Shown piece by piece: positions 11,388 through 23,599 of a stretch of DNA of 64,000 bases; position 1 is the first letter of the stretch; every line of letters begins with the position of its first letter. This DNA is from Pipra filicauda (taxonomy: Eukaryota > Chordata > Aves > Passeriformes > Pipridae). The notes below the pieces were generated by a model. The model was not told the DNA's origin, did not search any database, and worked only from the letters and a program-made list of their open reading frames with translations. The translations under genes and the position numbers were made by a program. The stretch covers positions 1,426,001 to 1,490,000 of the forward strand of contig NW_024104909.1 of the NCBI RefSeq assembly GCF_003945595.2, in the 5' to 3' direction.

Positions 11388-14040
11388 GTGAGTTCTGACT
11401 ACTCAAGTCAGAAGGTGGAACAGTAAATCAGGCTGGGATGAGGTGATCCCAGCACGGGATGTGGTGACACAGGATGATGAAGGTGGCTGGATGTGTCTGT
11501 AGCATTGGCTCCCAGGTTGATCCCTTTATCCTCTTCTGAAATTATGGTCATCTGAAAGATTTGACACCCTGTTCCTGAAGTGAGCTCTGTGCATAAAGCC
11601 CAGTGTTCAACTTATAGTGTGGGCCAGTGTATCAGAGAAGTGCCTGACACTGGGGATCCTTTTCGTGCAACTTGGTGGAGAAACATAAAAAGTAATGACT
11701 AACTACTCTTGCCATATAGTAGTTGCACACTAAATAACAAGAAGCACAGGCCTAGCAACCTTCTCTCCCCAAATACCAACAGAGAGAATTTAGTTGTCTT
11801 GCAATTTACCCTTTCTGAAGGGAGAAATATTGACATTTCAGAAATGTTTGGTTTTCATTAGAAACAAAAACGCATTATCTGTCTTCTGTAAATTTGCATT
11901 TCTTCCAAACCAGAGGCTATGCTTCAAACATGAGGAACTGGATGTTTTATTTTTGTAATTTGGAAGAAGCAGACTCAGCCTATGATCTGGACAGCCTGGA
12001 GACACAAGTGTGCAAGGAGCCAGCAAACACATTGGCAGGCGTGAGGCTGGACCTGTCGCTGTGGCAGCCTGTGTGGCTGCCTGGTTCTGCTTCAAACACA
12101 AAGAAAATACTGGTAAAGCTGGCAAGTTTTTGCAGAGCACTTGAATTCTATGAAATCAAAGCTTTTGGATGTAGTTCTGTTCCCACTGAAACCAATGCAG
12201 TTTACTGTGCAAATAAGCTTTCTGCCTGAACACCATCGTAGTTAAAACAACGCTTCTGTTTCAGGGTTATTGCTGCGTTTCAGCATTTTAGGCAAGAATA
12301 GGGAGTGTATAGAGAGAACAAACCAAGCACAAATAGAAATCAGGGTTTAAAGGACATGGTGGGACAAGTGTGGGTGGAAAAAGCAGTTATGGATGGTGAA
12401 TGAGGTCTAGAAATAAGAAAGCTTAAGGCTTCTGCAGCCTGTTGGAGATGATCTAAACAGTTGCATAGCTCTTTCAAGAGCTCCAGCCAGGGGGAAAGGT
12501 TGGATCATGTTAATAATCAGGGAAAGAGGGTGAAGGACTTTTCTAAGTCGTCAGTTCTGCAGGGGAATGTAACTTCTGTACAAGATCCCAGTTGTTGCTC
12601 AGTTCTGCTGCTGTTGCTGAGGGTGCTTTTGCTGAGTAGTGTTTTAATGCTGTTCTGCTCTCCTGAGCTAAATGGGTGTGAGAACTTCTCTGAGCCTGGG
12701 GTATAGCCTGTAATAATGTGCTCATCTAGGGTGAAACCCTTCCTGCAGTGCTGCCTGGCTGTGCTCTGGCTGAAAAGCTCTTTTTAATTGAAGAGGACTG
12801 AGCAGGTTTCGTTTGTAGCTGCCTAATTACAAGTGGGCACAATTCAAAGGAGGAGGCCACGTTGTGGAACTCCACCACTGCAAATGACAGGGCATGTGTT
12901 GATATAGCACTGCTTAAAAAGCCTCACAGATTTATTTTGCCTCTGCTGAGCCCACATGGCTTGTGTTCATCCAGCTCTGAAAGTATATCCATGGGTTAGG
13001 GTAAGGAAAATGACCACACCTTTGTTACAAAGTGTTATTAGTAGATGTTTAATGTCTCTACTTCTGCGTGTACAGACCTGCACATCTTGGATTTATCAGA
13101 ACTGGTCCCTTACACTTTTGCAGGTCTGGTTGGAGTGTCTCAAATAACTGATGTCTGTCAAGATTCCTCCCCTCTTTGTTCATTCTTGAATAATTAATGT
13201 AATGTTACTTGCTCAGACTAAAACCCACTCCATCATGTCAGTGAAATTAGTGCTGGGACACAGATTAAAACCCTCTAAGTTTCAGATTCTGGCAGGACAG
13301 ACCTTCTTGGATACTGGGCAGTTTGACCAGATGAATTCATCCACACCTGACTGTTTGGGCACCACTTTTGCAGTTTAATCCCCAGGCTCCTGACTAGCAT
13401 ATATCCAGATATGTTCAGAGGGCTTCTTAGGGATTTACTTCACTCTGTCAGCTATAAAGAACCTCATTTAAATCTACAAGCACTTAAGTGGGAGAAAACA
13501 GAAGTCCTATTGTCTTTTTTCAAAAAAAACCCCTGTGCTTCATATTGCATTTTGCATTGGAAGAATGAGGTGAAGCAGAATGTTGTAGTCTGTGTGTCAA
13601 AGCACCAGGTTATTGTTACCTTTTTTTTTTAAAGGTCCAAATATTACACCAGTCCTTTGATTACATATGTTGATGTTTTTCATAAACTGACTGAGAGGGG
13701 GAAAAAGACATCTGAACTGTCCTGTTGGGTTACCCTAATATAATTTTAATCCCATTAATACAGCAGTAGAACCACAACACTGTGCTAAATCGGTGTGACA
13801 ATGTGGAATGGGGATTTAGAGGATACAAAGGTAATTTACAAAGCAAGGACACCCTTAAAGAAAACCCCAGACCTGCAATAAAATAATTTTCAAAGAAGCT
13901 GTTTGGAATTAAAGGCATCTTTGCATTTTAATGGGTAATTATTCTTGGCATCAATAACAGTATATAACCAAAATCCACTGTATCCCTGAGGGACAGAGGT
14001 AAATTTGGATTTAAAGGAGGTGCAGCTAATATTTTGTACT
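11388..14040. other. Non-coding stretch
   Basis: No supported gene. Overlapping open frames of 100-111 codons on opposite strands at 11838-12229 are shadows of the same moderately GC-rich stretch; neither has a matched acceptor and donor. T runs occur near 13620-13630. No transposable element is recognised. Confidence 0.55.
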
Positions 14041-14060
14041 TTAAGGAAAGCCAATTACTG

Positions 14061-14366
14061 CGGATCAGGTAGAACAGAAGTCCGAGGCTTTTGGCAACGT
14101 AAGCGGCAGCATCGTGCATACAATCAATATGGGAAAGGTTATTACTTTTTATTAGGAGCAGGGGCTGGAATGTGGAAGCAAAGCTGCCAGCCAGCAGGAG
14201 AGGGCGGCAGAGAAACGGGAGAGCTCCGTGCAATTCTGCAAAGCCTTCGAAACACCACTTAAATTTTTAAGAGGAGCGAGAGCACATCGGAGCTCTCAGA
14301 AGCCAAATCCCCTTCGAAAAGGCGGCTTCGTCAGTCTTTATAAATAAAGTCCGTAACACTTTGAAA
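14061..14366 (+). promoter_or_regulatory. CpG cluster and TATA-like box before a candidate first exon
   Basis: Fifteen CpG dinucleotides fall between 14061 and 14352, about one per 20 bases in a window where CpG is otherwise rare. TATAAATA lies at 14339-14346, only 21 bases before the ATG at 14367. If that box worked, transcription would start at or past this ATG, so an upstream CpG-type start with this interval as 5' untranslated region is more likely. The CpG cluster is too short for a classical island. Promoter activity is inferred from composition and position. Confidence 0.4.
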
Positions 14367-14597
14367 ATGTCAAATTCCTGTGGCAGCCCAGAAGACGTGG
14401 GGAAGCAGCGAGGCAGAGATGGCAAGATAAGAAGGGAGGATGTGGATGATTCTCAACCTGAGGGAAAGAGGTTGAAGCTGGGGAATGAAGGAGGAAACAG
14501 TGGAAAGGACAGAGAAGCAGCAGCAGCAGAAGAAGCAATAATGCCTTGCTTAGGCAGAGAAGAGCCCGTGCCCGAAGGAGGGGATGAAGGCAAAAGT
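14367..14597 (+). CDS. Candidate alternative first coding exon, unidentified nuclear-type protein
   Basis: An ATG at 14367 opens 77 codons that run in frame to GTAAGTGAG at 14598. The six intron bases match the donor consensus; the exon's last base, T, is less usual. Unspliced, the frame stops soon after at TGA. The predicted segment is hydrophilic and rich in Gly, Glu, Asp, Lys and Arg, with no signal peptide or membrane segment. A KRLKL stretch near residues 34-38 resembles a Myc-type nuclear localisation signal, and an alanine/glutamate run follows near residues 51-57. It lies just after a CpG cluster. I do not recognise the family. It may be the N-terminus of a long-intron gene's alternative isoform, with later exons outside the window. 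A track label starting six bases earlier would use TTG, so ATG is preferred. Confidence 0.4.
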
Positions 14598-17500
14598 GTA
14601 AGTGAGGGTCTTCAGTGGCTCTGAGCTGGGAAAGGGGGAAGGGCTGTGAGGTTACCCTTGAAATTATTTGTCGTCCTGAAGTTGGTAATTGGGCATCAAG
14701 TAGTGTAGAACAGATGTGATCAAGTGTCCCGTCTCACTGAGATTATAAACATGTTCCTCTTGAGTTTCTTACCTTGGCTACATGCTTTTTAGTGCAGGAG
14801 TGTGTATTTTAATCGGGCTCTCACTGTTGGCTGCTTGCAAGATGTGTATGGCAGAGAAGTGATTTTTTTGGGGTTTTTTATTTCTTTGGGGGTTGGGGAG
14901 GAGAGGGGAGAAGGGATATTAACTGCCACAGCTTGTTTTTCAGCTCCCTGTAGCTGTTAATAAATTGGGTAATGGTTGATACATTGAACTGGGCAGTTTG
15001 GGTTGTTTATCAGTCTGTCCATTCAGACTTTCCCCCACATTGATGCTGGAAAGTGCTATTTTACAACTGGGGATGAGTGCAGAGCCTCCAGAAGTGGAGA
15101 GCTGGTGATTAGAGATCTCATCTGGGGAGAGAGCAAATGTCATCTGAAGAGATTTCAGAAAAAAAGAGCTGCTGAGCAGTTGTCTTTATGAATATCCCCA
15201 TTATCAGATCTCTACATGAGGTTAACTTTGTCAGTGTTTCCTGGCTGGTTATTTAGTTTGGCTGCCGTGCCTGTCAGCAGGTTTCTGAGGCACAGCAGAG
15301 ACCAGGGGGGAGAGGGGATGAACACATGGATTCCCTGCCAGCTGAAGCTTTTCCTCTCATGGTGCAATTTGGGCCAGGTACTTTTCCTGGACACAAATTG
15401 GCTGCTTCCCTCTATCAGCAGTGGAGGGGGAGGTGGTGGGAACAGTGTCTTGGGTGCAGGATGTTTTCTCTGTAAGTTGTCATATGGTGAGAGTACAGCT
15501 TTAGGATTCACTTATCAGCTGCTGGAGACTTCAGTGCACAGATTTTATCCAGAAGTTTTCTGAAATGTGTTTTTCCTCTCCCGGGATTGATTTCCTGAGT
15601 TAAGATGTGCCTCTTCAAATGAGGAGTTAAGTAGATATTCCACCTTTTGGTAGGATTTACGTTGTTAAATAATTTGAGAGGTAGTTCTTGCAATTTGTTC
15701 TTGGTGGAATTTCATCTCTAAATGCAACAGTTTTCCTGGGATACAAAAGTATTTAAAATATGTCTACAGTGTTAGTTAGTTTCTACAGGCAGAAGTCTGT
15801 CTTATCAAGCCACCTAACTGCGGAGAATTGGGCTTTGGTCTAAGTCTGTTTTGGGCTTCCAGTGCTTATGAAGACGTGATCTTTTTGACTCTCAGCTAGC
15901 AAAGTAACACTCCTGTTATTAATACTGGTTCTGGCAGAGACTTTTTTTTTTCCTCTCCTAAAGTTACACAATATATAGGCAAGTTAATTGGTCAAATCAT
16001 AATCCTTGGTTTTGTCTTTTTTTGTTTGTTTTGTTTGTTTGTTTTTCCCCCCTGAGACTAAAGGTTTTAAATTCATTCTACTTTATGATAAATATCCATA
16101 AATGTGTTGGGGGTTTCCACTGTGGTTTGGGGTAAAAGTCTTTTTAATGGTACATCTTACTATAATATTTAATTAGGATGTTACTGAAGACTAAGCCTTA
16201 ATTGAATAAATTTACTTTGTCTTGTAAGGGGTCAATTTTCGAGTGCAGAATATGCCAGAATGATGCATAGCTAAGTCACTGGGCTCTGCCCCATTTGTGA
16301 GACCTGATTCACATCCTTACAAATGTTTTGCCACTGCAGGAGAGTTCTGTGGTGATGGATACCTGTCTTTTTGTTGTCATTTCAAGGACCTGGGTATATC
16401 TGCTCCATCATTACATTCTGACTTTTCAGCAGGGGGTTGCTAAAAATATTAAAGCAAATCTACTAATGACCAATTGTTTTCCTGTTTGTCTCTCCTAAAA
16501 TAAATTCTTATGTAGTTTTTATAATAAAACAATTCTTAATTCTTAAACTGAGTTAGATTCAAAATTCATCAAAGTTCAGTGAAACTGTTCTTTCCCCTCA
16601 CTTCAGTAGACTCTTGCTTGGGATGTTGCACTACATTTAATATAAAACTCCAATATTTTTTTCCCCTTCCCACTTAAAGCAGTGTGTCTGAGTTGGAGAG
16701 ATCGTTAGAAATTAATTATGTGGCATTTAAAATTCTGTTAACATAAAACTTTTACTAAAAACAGGGAAAGCTTGTTCAACAATCACTGTGTCTGTCACCT
16801 TGTAGAGAGCAAACTGCTGGAAAAGATGGACTGTGTGCCCTTAGGAAACACTGGAATGACTTCATTTCTGTGCTTAGAAGAATCCTTATTTTAATAGCCA
16901 TGGTGGTGTGGGTAATCAATGCATGCATCGAAGTAACATTCCCTAATAGTCCATTATGTCTTCTATTTTAAAGAAGGACATTTAAAAAAAATTATAGGCT
17001 TTGACTCATTTTTGGACTAGTAATAAAATATCAGCACAGTATGTGTGCCATTTCTTTATTTATTCCACTGCAATTTGCCTGATTCAACATCCATTCTCAG
17101 GTTTGGAGGAAAGAAACCTACCTCAGCTGCTCTAACTCATTATTCCACTTATTATGAAATCTGGTATTATGGGAGAATGCAGGCACCATCTATATTTTAT
17201 GTGTGTGAAATGATGCATAATCCTTGTGGGCATTTCCTTGGCACTGTGTGTTTGTAGCTGGAGCTGCTGCTGTGCACAAGTTGGTTGCAGGAGGATGTTT
17301 GTGCCACTGGCTTCAGTGGGCAGAGCTGTTCCCTTTGCCATGGGAATGAGGGGCTGCATTTGCCAACAACTCGTTGGCAGTGGTACCTGGAATGATTCCT
17401 TCACTTAGTAACTAGTTAATGTTAGTAACCCGGGGTGAAACTGTAATTTGTAATTTAGATATCTATTAAAATAATTTGCTTCTTGCCATCTCTTTTTATT

Positions 17501-18818
17501 ACTTTCATTTCTAATGAGGAAACTGCTCGCAGCAGGTGTGAATCACAGAGTTTAAGGACATGGAGTTTTTTTCCCCTCTAATGTCTCTTTTTGGCATAGC
17601 ATCAGAATGAAGTACTTGGTTCAAATGAAATGGGTGCAGTCTTTGTAGTAAGGTTCAACTTGAGAAATCTCTCATTTGGTCCAGATGGTGGGGAATTAGC
17701 ATTTGGAAGAGCTGGTGAGTCACTCCTTTTCATCAAAAGTTTGGGTAAAAGTACTGAAGTCTCTGTGGAATTCAGTGTACCTCTTGTATGCCTGGACGGG
17801 CACCATAATTATCAGCCACATGATGCCATAGGGTTGATTGTCACCCTACCTGTGCTCCAGCACACATTAGAAATGATTGAATCGGTGTAAAATCATATTT
17901 AATGAAATAAAAAGCATATGAAGAAGTGATCATGCAAGTAATGACTTCTTTCCAGGCTGATAGGCGTGTTCTCCTGACTGGCTGCCATGAGTTACCCACA
18001 AGTTATGATCACCAGGAGTGTGTATCTTTGTAATCCTTGTATCCTTGTACTTCAACAACAGTCATTTCATCTCTCTGAACAGCTACTGGTGGCGAAGGTT
18101 GTTTGCATTTAGGTACAAAAATATTTCTGTATTCCTAATGCCTGCTTTGCTATGAACCAAACCTTTTTTTTCCTCCTAAACATTTCTGCAAATTTTTACA
18201 GAACAAGACCAAATTCTTGGGTTTGGTTTGATGTCTGTAGTGTTCCTAGAGCATCCACTGTTCTGAACTGTGTTTTCATCTGTAATGTCACCTGTGCAGA
18301 AAAGAGCTTGAACTTTCACCCTTTAATCAACTTTCAGAATGACTTAATGCATTTGGGAATTCAGGTACTGTTTCAAATTTATTTTTTTTTTAAAAATTGC
18401 CTTTGTTAATACCTGGAAAAGAGGAAAGTGTTACAGGTCCAGTGAAGAAAAAAGTGCAACTTTTTGTTGTTGACATCAGAAGTAACCTCTTTACTTGACA
18501 ATCCCAGAACTGAAGAAAAGAAAATGTGAGAAATGTATATGAAAGTGTGTTTAATACTTCTGTAGGAGGAGAAAACTGATTTTGCTGCTCACATCTGAAG
18601 AATAGACTACACTAAAGTTGTCATATGTGGCAAATCCAGCTCTCTAAATCTCAGATGTTAGTAGGTTTTTAAAATACAGTTTAAATGGGGAGATGTGACA
18701 TGCTATACAATGCTATTTAATGTTTGCAGTCTTAGTCATTCTTTGCATACAGACCAAATTGAACCCTGCTATTAATTTGAGTAGTGGACAAGCATTCCCA
18801 AGACTTAAAAGAACTTAC
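14598..18818. other. Non-coding stretch, possibly intron after the 14.4-kb exon
   Basis: No gene is supported. Contents are AT-rich unique sequence with a TTTG-type simple repeat at 16017-16046. If the 14.4-kb exon is real, this is the start of its downstream intron. Confidence 0.5.
16017..16046 (+). repeat. Imperfect (TTTG)n simple repeat
   Basis: The plus strand shows repeated TTTG units with one interruption, ending in a T run and then a C run. This is ordinary microsatellite-like sequence. Confidence 0.8.
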
Positions 18819-18853
18819 CTTGGAAAGCTGAAAAACATGTCTTGGAAAGCTGA
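18819..18853 (+). repeat. Direct 13-bp repeat, 22-base period
   Basis: CTTGGAAAGCTGA occurs at 18819-18831 and exactly again at 18841-18853. It is likely a small local duplication. Confidence 0.75.
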
Positions 18854-18894
18854 TGATTTAAAAGATTATTTCTCAGGCGGAGAGGAAGGATTTT
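18819..18894 (-). other. Candidate minus-strand exon
   Basis: On the minus strand a pyrimidine-containing acceptor (TTAATTTCTAG) precedes 76 bases that end CCAAG before GTAAGTT, both near consensus. Exactly one frame is open, 25 codons plus one base. The plus strand also carries an open frame across the same bases, and the exon contains both copies of a 13-bp direct repeat (18819-18831 and 18841-18853). Without a partner exon this could easily be chance. Confidence 0.15.
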
Positions 18895-21808
18895 CTAGAA
18901 ATTAAGATATGAGCTTGGAACTGCAGTTCAAGATAAAATTCCCTCATTTGAAGGATGGGTCAGGATTCAGGGTGCTAAAAGCTCTACCAAGATGAGGTCA
19001 GGATACAGAAATACAACTTTGTGTGTGGATTCACTGCAGGAACTTCAGGATGTGACTTCTGCAGTGTGAGCTGCTCTTATGGAAGTACTGGAGCTAAATA
19101 CCAAAGATGCCAGGAGGCATTGAACATGGACTGTGTCAGTCTAGACAAACGAAATGCACATTTATTGTTCCTTATGTTCAGCTTGGGTTATAGGAGAAGT
19201 AGTGTTTGGCTCAACAACTCAAGGCTTTTTCACGAAATAAATGCATCAACGTAGTCAAGTGTGAACATTGTACCTGAAGCCTGACAGTTTGACCTTTCTG
19301 TGTGTTGCCACACACTGTGTTAATGGGGTTTCTCATGCAGGTTTTTTGTTTTAGAAGGCTTATTTTCTCCTTGCAGCTGGCTTATCACAAAGGCTGTTCT
19401 GTGTGTACCTGGCTTTCTGCTCTTGATTGTGTTCTGTGAATGTTACTTTGAAGGGGAATCGTGTTTAGACCTGGGATGGTGGGTCCATAACGGGCTGAGA
19501 GTCCAATTTAAGGTGCTGATTTTGGACTTTCAAGGTCCTAAGTAGACTGATGCACTCTGGTGTCGAGGCTGTGCTTTAGGCTTTTTCGCTCCTGCTTTTA
19601 ATAATGTTTAAATATGTTGAGATTCTTTTGTTCTTGGAAATTATGGGATGCACCTCCTCTAGGAGAGCACCATGGCTTTGGAACATTTTGACTAGCATGA
19701 CATTTGGAACATGTTGTGTAAAGCAGTCTACATCTACCTTTCCTATTCTCCTTTTTTGAGGTCTGATTCCCTAATTAGAAGTTAATTTCAGGATTGAGTC
19801 TATTGACTTGCTAGACAAACTATGATATATACTGGAATTACTGTTTTTTGTTGTTTTGATTCAGAACACATTCAAATTCTGTGACCCAGGCCAGGCATAA
19901 TTGTCTGTCTTTGGAGGTGGAAAGAAAGGAGATGTGAATTTTTTTAGAAGTGAGTGGTGGTATAAGGTGCTGGAGTTACTTCTACAGCAGTATTTGCTAA
20001 AAGCAAGTAAGGAAGCCTTTTGTAGAAAGATGTGGATAAGAGACCTTCAAAAACTGGTTTGGACTTGATTACAAGTCAGTGGAAAATATTCTCTCTGAAA
20101 ATGATTCCTCCTCCTGTGAACCTTTCAGCTGGTTAATGCCCACATTGGTAAATGGTGTCCCTACAATGAGCAGGAATTACTGCAGTGAGGAATTGCCTGG
20201 GACAAGGAAAGGCAGCAGAAACAGACCCTTATGAACGACCTCACTTTACCATTTTTCCTGTAGTTGTCAGGACAGATCACCAGATGGCAGGGGGTAAGTG
20301 TACAAAACCAAGGACTTTGTAGGGACTGTCTGGTTGTTTTGTCATGGGGGAAATTTCAGTTCATTCAGCAAATAACTGCCTATTTTCAGGAAGCAATTGC
20401 AACCAAGAGTAACATAAGCTGGTTGTATTTACTCATTGGAAGTTTAATTTCACTGATAAGGAACGTTCATGGAGCGTTTCTGCTTCTATTTGAATAATCA
20501 ATTACCTAATATTATAATTTTTGTAGAGTGACTGGAATAATACTTTGGATTGAATTTGCAACTAAAATGCATTAATGTCTTCTGAAGTGCAAAAAAAAGA
20601 CATTTCTGGTCTACAGGGTTGATTTAGTAGAGATTTGAAATTAAGGTATTTATGCATTGCTATTTGCTACTGTCTTTCTCCTTTTGTAGCTCAATGTTAG
20701 TTATTATGAAAAATATTTCAGTCTCTATTATTTAGAAATTAATAACATTATATACTTTTCTTGGTGGTGTTTTTTTTTTTTATGTTTATGGTCTTAGTCA
20801 TTATTCTGGCCTGAAACAGTGGGGAATAAGCTACAGAAGCTATGCAATAACTGAAAATGGAAGCAGCTTTGCCTTTCCTGTGGAGTACTCAATGTTCAGA
20901 CTCATTTGTGATGCATTATTACTAAAGGGTTGCCTATTTTGTTCCATTAAATCAGACTGGAGGATCTGCTGCACTGCCACCCATGTAATTTCTCCCTGGA
21001 GAGTGCACTTAATGTGTTCTAACGTTCTAATGCTTTGCCCACTGTGCAGTTCTTAAACAGCCCCAGGAGTTATAGATAATCTTGTCTACACTAGAAAGGA
21101 GCTTATCCTTTAAATTCAGAATACAGAGCATTTGCTTTTGAGAGTTGTCTTGTGTTGTGATCTCTTTCTTTCTGGCACCTTAAGGCACTATAACTCTTTC
21201 AAGAGCCAGCTGGTCACCAACAGCAAACTTCTAATAGCTCAGTGTAGGAAAATACAACAGTTAAATAACTTAACCTGGTGTTATTGACTCTAAGTGGTAG
21301 ATAATGAAGTAATTCCCAATTAGTTGTGCTGATACTTAATTAATAAAGGTCCATCTAAGGTTCACAAATCAATGAGAGGTGTCTGCAGTCCTTGGAAGGG
21401 ATACTTTTGTTCTAGTCCGAAAGGCAAAACTTGAAGTGAGAAAGATTTCCTAAGCACAATAATTCTGATAACATCTCTTCTTCTTTCACCTGCTATTTTT
21501 TTCCTCCATGCTTTAAAATATAATGCATTTCAGCCTTTATGGCACAGGCCATTATCTGGAGCCGAGCCTGGCAGTGATGCTGCAGGATGCTGGTGTTTGT
21601 GTCCTGCTGCCTCAGGGGCCAGCAAGGAGAAGCAGATGATTGTGTTTAAGATGTTACAGTGTATTACAGGTCATTTAGGATCTCTAGGAAATAACACCAC
21701 TCTGGTCCTTCACTTAATAAAAAAATTATTCTTTACCTACTGGACAGACAAGTCAAAAGGTGAAGGTGAAGACGTGGTTGTCCAAGGCTACACAGCAAGA
21801 GTTGTGCA
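18895..21808. other. Non-coding stretch
   Basis: I see no supported gene, splice pair or repeat family. A T run lies at 20770-20781. Open frames are at most 77 codons. Confidence 0.55.
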
Positions 21809-21986
21809 GGATCATAATGGCCTTTAATAATTGAGCAGGGACAAAATGGAATCAACCATCACTGGCATAAACTTAAAAGGGCTCTTTGTTTTCCCAAGGT
21901 CATGATGCCCTTGAATAGTTGAGCAACAGCAGCATAGGCTCAGTCATTAAACATGCACACTAAAAGGGCTCTGCATTTCCCCAGCT
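21809..21986 (+). repeat. Decayed ~90-bp tandem duplication
   Basis: Two adjacent segments align along their length. The first begins GGATCATAATGGCCTTTAAT at 21809 and the second begins GGTCATGATGCCCTTGAAT at 21899. Both continue into TTGAGCA and later share TAAAAGGGCTCT followed by a TTTCCC-type end. The central parts differ and need small gaps. It is best explained as an old tandem duplication that has diverged. No family name is assigned. Confidence 0.65.
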
Positions 21987-23580
21987 CCTGGAATTATTTT
22001 GGTGATGTTGGATTCTTTTGATTGTAAGGAGATGGTGAAAAACTTAAAAGTTTTTCATAAAGTTGCTATTCTTGTTAATGCCCATGACTAGTGTGCTAAA
22101 TTCCTGTTTTAGTTGAGTTGTACCAGGTTCAACACTTATTATCTTCAGTGAATGTTATTTTCCAAAGACTGAATGCTAATCACAAAATATAAATGGATTT
22201 AGTATGTAAAATTATGAACTGTCACCACACTGAGACTGCTCATTCCTTGACTTGGGCCATAACTAAATGGAAATTGAGCATTTTTATCAATAACACACTG
22301 GGGAAGTATCCTCTGTTCTGAGATGCTGAGAGGTTTTTTTCTTTAAAATATTTATTTCAACTAAAAAAACCTTATCTTTTCACTGTCTCCAGAGGGCAAA
22401 ATCATTGACTGTTATGTTTAGAAACTGTCTGTGAATTACAAGAGTCTATATAAAAAGGAAAGAATACTGATTGAGCAATTAATCACTTTTTACTTCATTT
22501 AAAATAAATAATGACATTATAGAAAGCTGTTGCATTAGCTCTAAAAGAAGACTGATTCTTATAAAAGCAGCAGAACCAAACTACTTTGTCAGTACAGGTT
22601 GGTTTCTGAATCTTGCAGGCACAGTAGTTTTTGGTTATGTGACAACATTTTCTTCTAATGTCTCAGTTTAGTGTTACATGTTACAAAAAGGTGTGATGTT
22701 CTTGGCCACTAATGTGTAGAACCTTCTTAGATTTCAAGACTGCTAGACTGGTTTCTGTTCAAAGCACTAACTCCCTAAATTCTGCTTGAGCTAGAACATG
22801 TGATTTTTTTTTTAAAAAAAGAACACCATTTTTGATCAAAGACTTCAGGTCATGGACAATTCATCACATTTTCAGGTAAATTTCTTGCAGTAGCTCTCTA
22901 TTCTCATTGGAAAAATAAATATACTTGCCTGTAGTTGGATTTTGCCCAACTGCACATCCCAGCCTATATGGAGTTGTTGCACCAGATGTTATTGACTCCC
23001 ATGATGGGAATAAACTCATCTCCTTCTTGTGGATAACTGAGCAACTGTATCTCTGTGTTTTTCTGTCTGTGATCTGTGTTCCCCCCGTGAAATAATTTAT
23101 CAGTGCCCTTGTTACTCTTTGCAAGTTCAACATTTTTGCAGAAAGCTGATTCTGCTGGATGGTCCCCTGTTAATATATCAACGGTTTAGGTGCTGCTCTG
23201 GCTTGGATTTCAGGTTCATTTACCAACAACTGTGAATGTCACAAATGATTGTGTTTGTCCATGTGGAAGTGTATTTCTGTCAGACAAGCCCAGAAATTAT
23301 GACTGAGGTTTGATTTAAGTTGTCTGAAAATTACCAGTGACTTGATTTATACATACCCTCTTTACCCAATTTGTTGGAAAAAAATCACTGAATAATACTC
23401 ATGGAAGAACAGTTTCTTGTGGGATGTTAATTGCAGAGGCATCTTAATTAGAATGACCCTCCATCCCCCCCTTTTTTTTTTCCTGTGCAATGAGTTTTAA
23501 TTCATTTTTAAGTCTGCTGTGCAGCTAAACCACTCTGGAGATGTATGTTAGCACTCCACAGTGGGTGCTCAATGGTGATT

Positions 23581-23599
23581 CCCCCCCCCAAAAAAAAAA
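23581..23599 (+). repeat. Abutting C and A homopolymers
   Basis: Nine C are followed directly by ten A. Such junctions are length-unstable in sequencing and replication. Confidence 0.85.
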
